From Bacteroidia bacterium (GTDB lineage Bacteria > Bacteroidota > Bacteroidia > Flavobacteriales > Flavobacteriaceae), in assembly GCA_030428865.1 (NCBI GenBank), contig JAUIEK010000003.1, forward strand, positions 1 to 64,000: 64,000 nucleotides of DNA, given 5' to 3'. How positions within the stretch are numbered: the first letter of the stretch is position 1; every line of letters starts with the position of its first letter. The notes below the pieces were generated by a model that had not been told where the DNA came from, searched no databases, and worked only from the letters and a program-made list of their open reading frames with translations. Position numbers and translations under genes: made by a program. Shown here piece by piece: positions 15,609 through 24,426 of this stretch.

Positions 15609-16592
15609 ATGAAAATAAATTATCTTTTACTAACGAAGCTTTCAATTTTATTATTTACTTATAATAGAATAAAACTTGTTTTTGCAATTCTCTGTCTTTT
15701 CTTAAAGTTTAATTTATACTCGCAAGACTATAAATTCAGTAAATCAGATGCCGATGCTAAAGATTTAGCCTACTACAAAGTAGTTGTAAATACAGGTTTT
15801 GAATATAAAGTTTATTTTGATGTTAAAAACGAAACAGCTGCTTTTCAGGCTATTCCACACCTGAATAAAACGTACAAAGAAATTCTAAAAGTATTTAAAG
15901 CAAAAGAAAATTCTCCAAAGTTTGCAGATGTGGTAATTGTTAGCAATAAAGATTACAAATTACCTGTTTTAGGTAATAAAAAATGGAAAATTCAAAATGA
16001 TGATAGTGCCAGTTTATCTATCAAAGCAAAAGATGAAATTTATAGTTTAATGTCTCATGAACAAGTGCATGCTTTGCAAAATCAGTTTGGAAACTGTAAT
16101 AAACTACCGCGTTGGTTTGAAGAAGGTCAAGCTATGTGGATTGAAGGTAAAACATTATCATATTTAACTCCAAAAAAGTGGAATATACGTTTAAACAATT
16201 TTAAACAAATTAAAGAAGATGAAGAATCGAAAAATAAAAAGACTACTGCCTTAGAAAATTGGAAAGGAGTGGGATTTAGCATCGAAGCTATTAAAAAGCA
16301 GCTAACACCAGAAGGAATAAAATATCTCGAAAAACATGGGGTAACTCCTCCTGGTGTTACTTTAAGTTTTAAGCCCTCAGATTTTAAGGAAGAAAATCAT
16401 GATATTTTATCACATGCCTCAAAATATTTTAAATCGTATATGGTTTTTAATCTTATTGAAGATAAGATTGGAATCAAAGAATTTATAAAGTGGAATAGTC
16501 ATGTTCTAAATAAGTGCTATAGTTCTAATGAAATAGTTAATTCCTTGAAAGAAGAATATAATTTAGACATAAACAAAGAATTGAAAAAATAA
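15609..16592 (+). CDS. Secreted HExxH metallopeptidase-like protein
   Basis: The chosen ATG at 15609 gives 327 residues; a TTG two codons upstream is also open. A hydrophobic N-terminus (VFAILCLFLKFNLYSQ, about 25-42) looks like a long signal peptide or anchor. The motif LMSHEQVHALQNQ gives zinc-ligand candidates in HEQVH, and RWFEEGQAMWIEG about 25 residues later supplies the Glu ligand expected of gluzincins of the peptidase MA-like group. Such proteins are usually periplasmic or surface proteases of unknown target. The gene stands alone, with the phased TTAAC repeats upstream and a terminator downstream. Confidence 0.6.
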   Translation: MKINYLLLTKLSILLFTYNRIKLVFAILCLFLKFNLYSQDYKFSKSDADAKDLAYYKVVVNTGFEYKVYFDVKNETAAFQAIPHLNKTYKEILKVFKAKENSPKFADVVIVSNKDYKLPVLGNKKWKIQNDDSASLSIKAKDEIYSLMSHEQVHALQNQFGNCNKLPRWFEEGQAMWIEGKTLSYLTPKKWNIRLNNFKQIKEDEESKNKKTTALENWKGVGFSIEAIKKQLTPEGIKYLEKHGVTPPGVTLSFKPSDFKEENHDILSHASKYFKSYMVFNLIEDKIGIKEFIKWNSHVLNKCYSSNEIVNSLKEEYNLDINKELKK

Positions 16593-16625
16593 TCATCATT
16601 ATAAGTTGTCTAATTAAGCAGAGAA

Positions 16626-16655
16626 AATCGTGTCAAATTGACACGATTTTTTTAT
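16626..16655 (+). terminator. Intrinsic terminator before grpE
   Basis: AATCGTGTCAA (16626-16636) and TTGACACGATT (16638-16648) are perfect reverse complements and are followed by a T-run. It ends the transcript of the HExxH gene. Because the arms are symmetric it could also serve as an operator for the downstream chaperone genes, but the T-run favours a terminator. Confidence 0.75.
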
Positions 16656-16701
16656 TGGCAAAATAATTGACAATAAGAGGTGAATTTTAAGCATTCTTAA
16701 C

Positions 16702-17235
16702 ATGAGTAAAGAAGAAAAAATAGAACAAGAAGAAATTAATAATAACGAGCAAGAAAATCAAATTAAAGATAATGAAGAAGTTGTAAAAGAAGAGCCTACA
16801 CTAGAGGAACTCTTACAACAAGAAAAAGATAAGTACTTGCGTCTGTTTGCTGAGTTTGAAAATTATAAAAAAAGAACTTCTAAAGAACGTATTGAACTTT
16901 TTAAAACAGCTGGTCAAGAATTAATGACATCTTTGCTGCCAATTTTAGATGATTTTGATAGAGGACTGACAGAAATTAAAAAATCAAAAGATAAAGAGTT
17001 ATTAAAAGGAATGCAGCTGATAAACGATAAATTCAAAAATACATTACAATCAAAAGGTTTATCTGAAATTGTTGTAAAAGCAGGAGATAATTTTGATGCT
17101 GAAATTCACGAGGCAATTACTCAGATTCCAGCTCCAGAAGAAAAGTTAAAAGGAAAAGTAATTGACGCGATAGAAAAAGGATATAAATTAGGAGATAAGA
17201 TTATCCGTTTTCCAAAGGTAGTTGTAGGACAATAG
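16702..17235 (+). CDS. grpE: Nucleotide exchange factor of DnaK
   Basis: This 177-residue protein has an acidic coiled-coil start (EEKIEQEEINNNEQENQ), the central KYLRLFAEFENYKKRTSKE helix typical of GrpE and the C-terminal beta domain with HEAITQIPAPEE, KGYKLGDKIIRFPKVVV. It releases ADP from DnaK. dnaJ follows after an 81-base gap holding an inverted repeat. No HrcA/CIRCE element was seen upstream. Confidence 0.95.
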   Translation: MSKEEKIEQEEINNNEQENQIKDNEEVVKEEPTLEELLQQEKDKYLRLFAEFENYKKRTSKERIELFKTAGQELMTSLLPILDDFDRGLTEIKKSKDKELLKGMQLINDKFKNTLQSKGLSEIVVKAGDNFDAEIHEAITQIPAPEEKLKGKVIDAIEKGYKLGDKIIRFPKVVVGQ

Positions 17236-17239
17236 AAAA

Positions 17240-17291
17240 TTATGAATGATAAATTAGGAATTTTGAATTGGCGAAAATTGTTCATTCATAA
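17240..17291. repeat. Inverted repeat between grpE and dnaJ
   Basis: TTATGAATGA (17240-17249) and TCATTCATAA (17282-17291) are exact reverse complements around a 32-base spacer. The AT-rich sequence resembles that in the hisB-hisH gap (51990-52021). It has no T-tract, so the genes can still be co-transcribed. Confidence 0.45.
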
Positions 17292-17316
17292 AATTACTAA
17301 TTGTTAATTTAGTAAC

Positions 17317-18441
17317 ATGGCAAAACAAGATTATTACGAAATATTAGGAGTTTCTAAATCGGCTTCAGCGGCAGAGATAAAAAAAGCCTACAGAAAAATG
17401 GCTATAAAATATCATCCAGATAAAAATCCAGATAATAAAGAAGCAGAAGAAAAGTTTAAGCAAGCAGCAGAAGCTTATGAAGTATTGAGTGATCAAAACA
17501 AAAAAGCAAGATACGATCAGTATGGTCACGCTGCTTTTGAAGGAGGTCAAGGAGGCTTTGGCGGAGGCGGTATGAATATGGAAGACATCTTTAGTCAATT
17601 TGGAGATATTTTTGGTGGAGCCTTTGGTGGTGGTTTTGGAGGCTTCGGTGGAGATAGTAGAGGGCAAGCAAGAGTAAAAGGAAGTAACTTAAGAATTCGT
17701 GTAAAGCTAACATTAGAAGAAATAGCTAAAGGAGTAGAAAAAAAAGTAAAAGTTCGAAGAAAAGTTCAAGCTCCAGGAGTTAAATACCAAACCTGTAATA
17801 CATGTAATGGTTCTGGTCAACAAATGCGTGTTACAAATACCATATTAGGTAGAATGCAAACTGCTACAACTTGTTCTACTTGTCATGGTGCAGGAGAAAC
17901 AATAAGCAGTAAGCCAAACGGAGCAGATGCTCAAGGACTTATTATCAAAGAAGAAACAGTATCTATTCAAATACCAGCAGGAGTAACAGATGGTATTCAG
18001 TTAAAAGTAGGAGGAAAAGGAAATGATGCGCCAGGTAAAAACGCAATAGCAGGAGATCTTCTTGTTTTAATAGAAGAAATACCTCATAATACATTAAAAA
18101 GGGAAGGAACCAACATTCACTATGATTTATATATTAGTCTGTCTGAAGCTGTTTTAGGAACCAGTAAAGAGATAGAAACAGTATCAGGTAGAGTAAAGGT
18201 GAAAATTGATGCAGGAACACAATCGGGTAAAATTCTTCGATTAAAAGGAAAAGGACTTCCAAGTATAGAACGTTATGGAAATGGAGATTTCTTGATACAT
18301 GTTAGCGTTTGGACGCCTCAAGAGCTTACAAAAGAACAACGTCGGTTTTTCGAAAGCATGAAAGAAGATGATAATTTTGCCCCAAATCCACAAAAAAACG
18401 ACAAATCATTTTTTGAAAAAGTAAAAGATATGTTTTCCTGA
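17317..18441 (+). CDS. dnaJ: DnaJ chaperone (two zinc-finger repeats)
   Basis: This 374-residue protein has a J-domain (residues 1-70) with the HPD motif in KYHPDKNP, a Gly/Phe-rich linker (about 75-115) and substrate-binding barrels ending in a helix that reaches KVKDMFS. The zinc region carries only two CxxCxGxG repeats (CNTCNGSG and CSTCHGAG), where four is usual, so only one zinc site can form. It stimulates DnaK ATPase and delivers unfolded proteins. grpE lies upstream; dnaK is not in the window. Confidence 0.95.
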   Translation: MAKQDYYEILGVSKSASAAEIKKAYRKMAIKYHPDKNPDNKEAEEKFKQAAEAYEVLSDQNKKARYDQYGHAAFEGGQGGFGGGGMNMEDIFSQFGDIFGGAFGGGFGGFGGDSRGQARVKGSNLRIRVKLTLEEIAKGVEKKVKVRRKVQAPGVKYQTCNTCNGSGQQMRVTNTILGRMQTATTCSTCHGAGETISSKPNGADAQGLIIKEETVSIQIPAGVTDGIQLKVGGKGNDAPGKNAIAGDLLVLIEEIPHNTLKREGTNIHYDLYISLSEAVLGTSKEIETVSGRVKVKIDAGTQSGKILRLKGKGLPSIERYGNGDFLIHVSVWTPQELTKEQRRFFESMKEDDNFAPNPQKNDKSFFEKVKDMFS

Positions 18442-18466
18442 AAAATGTTAATTTCTTAAAAAGTGT

Positions 18467-18496
18467 TTTGTTATTAAAAACAAAAATTTATATTTG
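18467..18496 (+). promoter_or_regulatory. Promoter-like element downstream of dnaJ
   Basis: TTTG (18467-18470) and TATATTTG (18489-18496) are 18 bases apart, close to the Bacteroidetes consensus. Transcription would start near 18503, inside the first of two hairpins, so it could drive a short RNA of roughly 70 bases. Confidence 0.4.
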
Positions 18497-18498
18497 TA

Positions 18499-18528
18499 GT
18501 GTTGCTGATTTAATCAGTAACACTTTTT
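18499..18528 (+). terminator. Hairpin with T-tract after dnaJ
   Basis: GTGTTGCTGAT (18499-18509) pairs with ATCAGTAACAC (18513-18523) with one mismatch, and TTTTT follows. It can end the dnaJ transcript. Confidence 0.7.
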
Positions 18529-18547
18529 CTTTTTCATAGCAATTTTT

Positions 18548-18575
18548 CCCACTCAATCTTGAGTGGGTTTTTTTT
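18548..18575 (+). terminator. Second intrinsic terminator ahead of rnpB
   Basis: CCCACTCAA (18548-18556) pairs perfectly with TTGAGTGGG (18559-18567), followed by eight T. The loop is only two bases, so the last pair probably opens. It insulates rnpB from upstream transcription. Confidence 0.8.
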
Positions 18576-18582
18576 ATATTTG
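18575..18582 (+). promoter_or_regulatory. -7 box of rnpB
   Basis: TATATTTG is an exact match to TAnnTTTG. Transcription would start around 18588-18604, in agreement with the predicted 5' end of the RNase P RNA. No well-spaced -33 TTTG is seen because the terminator occupies that place. Confidence 0.5.
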
Positions 18583-18603
18583 AAGTTCTGAATTTATAAT
18601 TTT

Positions 18604-18902
18604 GAGCAGACTTGCCTTATCGCTCTAAATTAAGAGAGGAAAGTCCGGACACCACAGAGTAGCGTAGCGGATAACATCCGTCCGATGTAAATCGAGGACT
18701 AGTGTAACAGAAAGAATGTACAGTTAGGCTGTAGTGAAATCAGGTAAACTCTACGCGGTGAAATGTCACGTATATTAGAGTTTGAGGGCTACTCGCCCGA
18801 TTCTAAGGGGTAGGCAGATTGATTTTAAGAGTAATCTTTAAACTAGATAAATGATAAGGACCTCTTTAAGAGGTAACAGAATCCGGCTTACAAGTCTGCT
18901 TT
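18604..18902 (+). ncRNA. rnpB: RNase P RNA
   Basis: The RNA shows the conserved core GAGGAAAGTCCGGAC near 18637-18650, an ACAGAAA block (18710-18716), and the 3' core ACAGAATCCGGCTTAC (18876-18891). The ends AGCAGACTT (18605-18613) and AAGTCTGCT (18892-18900) pair to close helix P1. It is the catalytic subunit that removes 5' leaders from tRNA precursors. The size of about 300 bases is at the small end of the bacterial A-type range, as is usual in this phylum. Confidence 0.95.
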
Positions 18903-19040
18903 TAATTTATCAACTTAATAAAAAATGCAGCACTTTTTGAAAAATATTTATTTTCAAAGCAGGTTAAACCCTTTATTTTGATAATATAATAGATTTTTCT
19001 CTATTTTAGTGTTTATCTTTTAAATGCTTTTAAAAAATCG

Positions 19041-19048
19041 TAAATTTG
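19041..19048 (+). promoter_or_regulatory. -7 box of aconitase gene
   Basis: TAAATTTG matches TAnnTTTG and lies 28 bases before the start codon. I see no clear -33 element at the right distance. Confidence 0.45.
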
Positions 19049-19076
19049 TACACCAAAATTTTAAATAAAATTATTT

Positions 19077-21344
19077 ATGGCATTTGATATAGAAATGATT
19101 AGAGGTGTCTACGCTAGTTTTACAGAACGAGTTGATGCTGCAAGAAAGCTGAATCAAAAACCTCTTACATTAGCAGAAAAAATATTATATGCCCATTTAT
19201 GGGATGGAAAACCAAATAAAACATACGTTAGAGGAAAAGATTATGTAGATTTTGCTCCAGATAGAGTGGCTTGCCAAGATGCAACTGCTCAAATGGCACT
19301 ATTACAATTTATGCAAGCAGGTAAAAGTAAGGCTGCTGTTCCTACAACTGTACATTGTGACCATTTAATCCAAGCAAAATTAGGAGCAGACAAAGATTTA
19401 CAATCTGCTTTAAATACAAGTAATGAGGTTTTTAACTTTTTAGAGTCAGTTTCCAACAAATATGGTATCGGTTTCTGGAAACCAGGAGCAGGAATTATTC
19501 ACCAAGTAGTTTTAGAAAACTATGCGTTTCCTGGAGGAATGATGATTGGAACAGATTCTCACACAGTTAATGCAGGAGGATTAGGAATGGTTGCTATTGG
19601 TGTTGGTGGAGCAGATGCAGTAGATGTAATGGCTGGAATGGCATGGGAATTAAAGTTCCCTAAATTAATTGGAGTTAAACTAACTGGTAAATTATCTGGT
19701 TGGACATCACCTAAAGATGTTATTCTAAAAGTTGCCGAAATTTTAACAGTAAAAGGAGGAACTGGAGCAATTGTTGAATATTTTGGTCCTGGAGCTACAG
19801 CTATGTCTTGTACTGGTAAAGGAACTATTTGTAATATGGGAGCTGAAATAGGAGCTACCACGTCTACATTTGGTTATGATGAAACCATGGAACGTTATTT
19901 ACGTGCTACAGATAGATCTGATGTTGCTGATGAAGCCAATAAGATAAAAGAGTATTTAACGGCAGATACAGAGGTATATGAAAATCCTGAAAAATACTTT
20001 GATCAAGTTATTGAAATAAATTTATCAGAATTAGGTCCGTTATTAAATGGTCCGTTTACTCCAGATTTATCTACTAATGTAGGAGAAGAGATGAACAAAA
20101 AAGCAACTGAAAATGGTTGGCCTTTAGAAGTGGAGTGGGGACTTATAGGGTCTTGTACAAACTCTTCTTATGAAGATTTATCTAGAGCTTCGTCAATTGC
20201 GCAACAAGCATTAGATAAAGGTTTAACAACTAAAGCAGAGTTTGGAATTAATCCAGGTTCAGAACAAGTTCGCTATACAGCAGAAAGAGATGGAATTTTA
20301 GCTGTTTTTGAAAAACTAGATGCTACGATTTTTACAAATGCTTGTGGACCATGTATTGGTCAATGGGCTCGTTATAAAGATCCTCAAAATGCACCTAAAA
20401 ATAGTATTGTTCATTCTTTTAACAGAAACTTTGCCAAAAGAGCAGATGGTAATCCAAATACACATGCGTTTGTAGCTTCACCAGAATTGGTAGCTGCAAT
20501 AGCTATTTCAGGCAGACTGGACTTTAACCCAATTACTGATAAGTTGGTTAATAAAAATGGAGAAGAAGTGATGCTTGATGAACCAATAGGATGGGAATTA
20601 CCTCCTAAAGGTTTTGAAGTAAAAGATAATGGATATTTAGCACCTTCTGAAGATGGAAATAATGTTGTTGTTGAAGTAAAATCAGATTCTGAAAGACTCC
20701 AATTATTGACTCCTTTTAAACCTATTGGAACAGATATTAAAGGTGCTAAGCTGTTAATTAAAGCTTTTGGTAAATGTACAACAGATCATATTTCTATGGC
20801 AGGTCCTTGGTTGCGTTATAGAGGTCATCTAGATAACATAGCAAACAATACACTAATAGGAGCAGTAAATGCATTTAACAAGCAAACAAACTTTGTGAAA
20901 AATCAATTGACTGGTGAGTATGATGCTGTTCCAACTACACAAAGAGCTTATAAAAAATCAGGTATTCCATCAATTGTAGTAGGAGATCATAACTACGGAG
21001 AAGGTTCTTCTAGAGAACATGCAGCTATGCAGCCAAGACATTTAGGGGTTGTTGCTGTATTGGTTAAATCTTTTGCTAGAATTCATGAAACAAATTTGAA
21101 AAAGCAAGGAATGCTCGCTTTAACTTTTGCCAATGAGAATGATTATGACTTAATTCAGGAAGATGATACATTTAACTTCTTAGATTTAGATCAATTTAAA
21201 GCGGATAAGCCATTGTCTATTGAAATTATTCATACTGATGGTAGTAAAGATGTTATTAAGGTAAATCACACATATAATGATAGTCAAATAGAGTGGTTTA
21301 AGGAAGGCTCTGCTTTAAATTTAATTAAGAAGCAAAACGCGTAA
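19077..21344 (+). CDS. acn: Aconitate hydratase, mitochondrial type
   Basis: This 755-residue enzyme interconverts citrate and isocitrate in the TCA cycle. The [4Fe-4S] ligands are in [13 protein letters not shown] and in [11 protein letters not shown] (CxxC). Other family blocks include [25 protein letters not shown] and [18 protein letters not shown] in the swivel domain. Length and sequence fit the mitochondrial-type family usual in Bacteroidetes, not AcnA (about 890) or AcnB. It stands alone, with a promoter upstream and a strong terminator after it. Confidence 0.95.
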   Translation: MAFDIEMIRGVYASFTERVDAARKLNQKPLTLAEKILYAHLWDGKPNKTYVRGKDYVDFAPDRVACQDATAQMALLQFMQAGKSKAAVPTTVHCDHLIQAKLGADKDLQSALNTSNEVFNFLESVSNKYGIGFWKPGAGIIHQVVLENYAFPGGMMIGTDSHTVNAGGLGMVAIGVGGADAVDVMAGMAWELKFPKLIGVKLTGKLSGWTSPKDVILKVAEILTVKGGTGAIVEYFGPGATAMSCTGKGTICNMGAEIGATTSTFGYDETMERYLRATDRSDVADEANKIKEYLTADTEVYENPEKYFDQVIEINLSELGPLLNGPFTPDLSTNVGEEMNKKATENGWPLEVEWGLIGSCTNSSYEDLSRASSIAQQALDKGLTTKAEFGINPGSEQVRYTAERDGILAVFEKLDATIFTNACGPCIGQWARYKDPQNAPKNSIVHSFNRNFAKRADGNPNTHAFVASPELVAAIAISGRLDFNPITDKLVNKNGEEVMLDEPIGWELPPKGFEVKDNGYLAPSEDGNNVVVEVKSDSERLQLLTPFKPIGTDIKGAKLLIKAFGKCTTDHISMAGPWLRYRGHLDNIANNTLIGAVNAFNKQTNFVKNQLTGEYDAVPTTQRAYKKSGIPSIVVGDHNYGEGSSREHAAMQPRHLGVVAVLVKSFARIHETNLKKQGMLALTFANENDYDLIQEDDTFNFLDLDQFKADKPLSIEIIHTDGSKDVIKVNHTYNDSQIEWFKEGSALNLIKKQNA

Positions 21345-21366
21345 GCTATAAATTTATATAAGGAAG

Positions 21367-21406
21367 AAGTCCATAAACAAGAAATGTTTATGGACTTTTG
21401 TTTTTT
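21367..21406 (+). terminator. Intrinsic terminator of the aconitase gene
   Basis: AAGTCCATAAACA (21367-21379) pairs perfectly with TGTTTATGGACTT (21385-21397) around a 5-base loop, followed by TTGTTTTTT. Confidence 0.88.
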
Positions 21407-21412
21407 ATACAT

Positions 21413-21490
21413 AAAAAATGCCCGAAGCAACACAAAGGTTGCGTTCAGGCACCCAACTAACCAACCGTTGTTTTAAGGTTGTTTTATTGT
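21413..21490 (-). ncRNA. Structured element ending in a minus-strand terminator
   Basis: On the minus strand, CAACC/GGTTG arms (21463-21482) are followed by a longer hairpin (21419-21451: TGCCTGAA ... TTCGGGCA with GCAAC/GTTGC inside) and six T. It lies about 90-170 bases after the stop of the aminotransferase gene and may just be its terminator. The two consecutive stems and the unusual GGTTGGTTAGTTGGG stretch could also mean a small independent RNA. Confidence 0.4.
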
Positions 21491-21581
21491 AACTAGCGAA
21501 CATTATTAAGACTTTAAAAAGTAGCTTATGTTACACCAGAAAATTAAAAAGCTTGATTTTTTTGAAAAAATTAACGTATTC

Positions 21582-22754
21582 CTAGAGTTGATCTAAAACA
21601 TCAATAATTATTGAGCACCCTTTTTTTATTTCTTTATCAGAAATAGTTAAGGGAGGAGTTATCCGAAGCGCTTTTTTTTCAAAAAGTAAAAAGAATAAAA
21701 TAAGGCCTTTCTCTAAGCATTTCTTAACTACTTTTTCAGTAAGTTTTTGATCTTCTAAAATAGCAGCAAGCATTAATCCTTTTCCTCTTATTTCTTTGAT
21801 TTTAGGGTGTTTAAGGTGAGCTCTAATTAATTGTTCTTTCTTAATTATATCAACCATAAGAGAAGAGGATACTATTTCAGTAATTGTAGCAACTCCTGCA
21901 GCAGCAATTACTGGATGACCTCCAAAAGTGGTTATATGTCCTAAAGTAGGATTCTCTTTTAAAAGCGCCATATTTTCTTGTGAAGCTATAAACGCTCCAA
22001 TTGGCATTCCGCCACCTAATCCTTTTCCTGAAATTACAATGTCAGGTTCTATTCCATAGTTTTGAAATCCCCAAAACTTACCCGTTCTACCAATTCCTGT
22101 CTGTATTTCGTCTAAAATTAATAAAGCACCTACTTCTTCACATCTACTTTTTACCTTTTTTAAATAGTTATTTTCAGGAACGATAAATCCAGCTCCTCCT
22201 TGAATAGTTTCTAAAATAACAGCAGCTGTAGATGTATTAATTTGATTTAAATCAAGTTCATTATTGTACTCAATAAATTTTACACCAGGAATTAATGGTC
22301 TGAATGCCATGTGTTGTTTTTCAACTCCTGATACACTCATGGCCCCTTGAGTATTGCCATGATAAGACATTTTTGCAGAAACTATCTCGTATCTATTTGT
22401 AGCTCTTTTTGCTAATTTAATTGCTCCTTCAGTTGCTTCTGTTCCTGAATTGGTTAAATAAACAGCTACGTCTTTTTTGAAAGTATTAGCAAGCAATTTA
22501 CATAGTTCTAACTGAGGTTTCTGAATAAATTCTCCATAAACCATAACATGACTATGTAGTTTGATTTGTTCAACAACAGCTTTATTAACTGCAGGATGAT
22601 TATGCCCTGAACTGTTAGCAGAAACGCCCGCTACAAAATCAAGATAAGCCTTGCCTTTCGTGTCATAAATATAAGACCCTTTTGCTTTTTCTATTTCTAT
22701 ACCTAGCGGATAAGGAGAAGTTTGTGCTTGGTATTTAAAAAAATCATCTGTCAT
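21582..22754 (-). CDS. Class III aminotransferase
   Basis: This 390-residue PLP enzyme has the family's GxEATEGAIKLAKRAT region, the cofactor Asp in LILDEIQTGIGRTG and the Schiff-base Lys in ISGKGLGGGMPIG. It resembles acetylornithine/ornithine-type aminotransferases, but no arginine genes are near, so the substrate is unclear. Its ATG overlaps the stop of the OstA-like gene by four bases (ATGA at 22751-22754), which means coupled translation. A stretch near the end (LILFFLLFEKKALRITPP) matches the family's C-terminal domain. Confidence 0.85.
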   Translation of the reverse strand: MTDDFFKYQAQTSPYPLGIEIEKAKGSYIYDTKGKAYLDFVAGVSANSSGHNHPAVNKAVVEQIKLHSHVMVYGEFIQKPQLELCKLLANTFKKDVAVYLTNSGTEATEGAIKLAKRATNRYEIVSAKMSYHGNTQGAMSVSGVEKQHMAFRPLIPGVKFIEYNNELDLNQINTSTAAVILETIQGGAGFIVPENNYLKKVKSRCEEVGALLILDEIQTGIGRTGKFWGFQNYGIEPDIVISGKGLGGGMPIGAFIASQENMALLKENPTLGHITTFGGHPVIAAAGVATITEIVSSSLMVDIIKKEQLIRAHLKHPKIKEIRGKGLMLAAILEDQKLTEKVVKKCLEKGLILFFLLFEKKALRITPPLTISDKEIKKGCSIIIDVLDQL

Positions 22755-24382
22755 AATTTTTTTAAAGAATCATTATTCTCTTCTTTTAAATCAGGAGGAT
22801 TATTTAAATCTTTTGAATCTAAAAATTTAGGTTTTTTAATATTTTTTCGCGGAATTATCTTTCCGTCTACAAAAATATCCTCTTTCTTCTTTGGTTGCTC
22901 TTCTTCACGCCAAATAAAACCTCTTAGTTTTTTTAATTCTACTGGAAATAGAGATGGAGGATATGTTTTCCCGTCAGATTTTATTAAACATTTAATAGAT
23001 ATGATTTGATTATCTTCTAGTCCAAATTCAATTTGAGAGCATAACTGTTTGGTAATAGTTTCTAAAACTCCTTCAGAATTTCTATTGTAATTAATGGCTT
23101 CTGTATTTCCCTTAACCCATAGAGTAGATAATTGATTATCAATAAACTTACCCAACATTATTTTTCCTTTAATTTGATTAAAATTAGAATGATCTAAGGA
23201 ATCTTTTTGGATAATAAATGCATTTTGCAAAACTTTTAGTGAATCCATTTTTTCTGTAATGGTATCAGACAGCAATTGAATATGATCTCCTGTTATTTGA
23301 TTTTCTCCAGACCATAAAACAGGATTATAAAACATTTTTGTAATTCCTGTTTTTTGGCTAGTATGAATAGAATCGCAACTTCCTTGGAGATCAGATTTAA
23401 AAATTTTCACATCATGGAAAATTCTAACATCTCTAGTTTTGGGTTTTCCGGTCACGAGTAGCGTATCTCCATGAATGTACATAGAATCTTTTTCAATTAT
23501 AGATATTGCCACAGCTCGATCTACCATAAATAATGAATCTTTATTTTCAAAAAGCTCTGCATAATTTCCTTTAGCAACAAAGTTTTGAAGCGTATCTATA
23601 ACTTTTATACGATTACTGGCTGAGGCAAATCCACTTTTTCTATCATAATACAAACTGTCTGCAGAAATAGTTCTGTCTTTTAGAAAAAGTTTTGCATTTT
23701 TAACAAAGTAAGAAACATCTGTATTGGTATCATAAAATCCTCTTTCGCAATAAATTTTATTGTTGTTTTTTTTGTTTGTAATAGTAGATGGCCCGTAGAG
23801 ATAAGCCAGCCCTGATTCTGTATAATACGTTAAAAAATCAGATTCTAATAAGTTTTCAGGATTTTCAACAGTTACTTGGTTTTTAGCCGTAAACTTTTTT
23901 TCAGCTAAAAAATAACCTCCTTTTTTGCTTTTTAATGTATTACTTTCATTTATAATAGTTGCATTGTCTTGATAGTAAAGTGTTTGTTCAACTCTATCAA
24001 AATAAAGCGTGTCTGTTTTTAGTGTCATTTGAGAATCACGCAATGAAACATTCCCCCAAGATTTGGCTCGTTTTAAGTTTCCATCGTAATTAGAAAAATC
24101 ACTGTTTTGAAAAATAGTATCACCTTGATTAATCTTAACATTTCCTAATGCGATAAACAGATTCTTATTTTGATAATAAAATGCTTTTTTTGAAGTGAGA
24201 GTAGCACCTTCGTGCTTCATAACAACATCACCAATTAAAATAGTAGCTTCAGGGTATTTATCTTCGTTTTTGGTTTGAAGTTTTGCTTTGTATAGAATTC
24301 TTTTTCCTTGAGAAAAAGAAGCAAGAGAAACGAATAATAAAAGAAAAACAAGCTGTCTCAACCGCTTTATTATTTTAAGCAA
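22751..24382 (-). CDS. OstA-like LPS-transport protein
   Basis: This 543-residue protein has a signal peptide (LRQLVFLLLFVSLASFSQG) followed by repeated beta strands of the OstA/LptA jelly-roll type (for example EATILIGDVVMKHEGATL, NLFIALGNVKINQGD). It ends in a charged Pro/Lys-rich tail. Family members help carry lipopolysaccharide across the periplasm. The start is not an ATG: TTG at 24382 or TTG at 24361 fit, and a -7-like TACTTTTG (24380-24387, minus strand) overlaps the first, favouring the second if that promoter is used. purA lies upstream and the aminotransferase overlaps the end. Confidence 0.8.
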   Translation of the reverse strand: MLKIIKRLRQLVFLLLFVSLASFSQGKRILYKAKLQTKNEDKYPEATILIGDVVMKHEGATLTSKKAFYYQNKNLFIALGNVKINQGDTIFQNSDFSNYDGNLKRAKSWGNVSLRDSQMTLKTDTLYFDRVEQTLYYQDNATIINESNTLKSKKGGYFLAEKKFTAKNQVTVENPENLLESDFLTYYTESGLAYLYGPSTITNKKNNNKIYCERGFYDTNTDVSYFVKNAKLFLKDRTISADSLYYDRKSGFASASNRIKVIDTLQNFVAKGNYAELFENKDSLFMVDRAVAISIIEKDSMYIHGDTLLVTGKPKTRDVRIFHDVKIFKSDLQGSCDSIHTSQKTGITKMFYNPVLWSGENQITGDHIQLLSDTITEKMDSLKVLQNAFIIQKDSLDHSNFNQIKGKIMLGKFIDNQLSTLWVKGNTEAINYNRNSEGVLETITKQLCSQIEFGLEDNQIISIKCLIKSDGKTYPPSLFPVELKKLRGFIWREEEQPKKKEDIFVDGKIIPRKNIKKPKFLDSKDLNNPPDLKEENNDSLKKL

Positions 24383-24426
24383 AAGTAAAGAAAAGATATA
24401 AAGTCTATTTTGAGAAAACGGTAAAC

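Noticed and set aside
16626..16655. CIRCE-like operator before grpE
   Set aside because: The palindrome has no resemblance to the known CIRCE sequence and ends in a T-tract; it is better explained as a terminator.
17365..17667. 100-codon minus-strand frame inside dnaJ
   Set aside because: It is the antisense of the J-domain and Gly-rich linker with no promoter or family match.
19559..19861. 100-codon minus-strand frame inside the aconitase gene
   Set aside because: Low-complexity Pro/Thr/Ala translation opposite a well-conserved enzyme; a shadow of the real gene.
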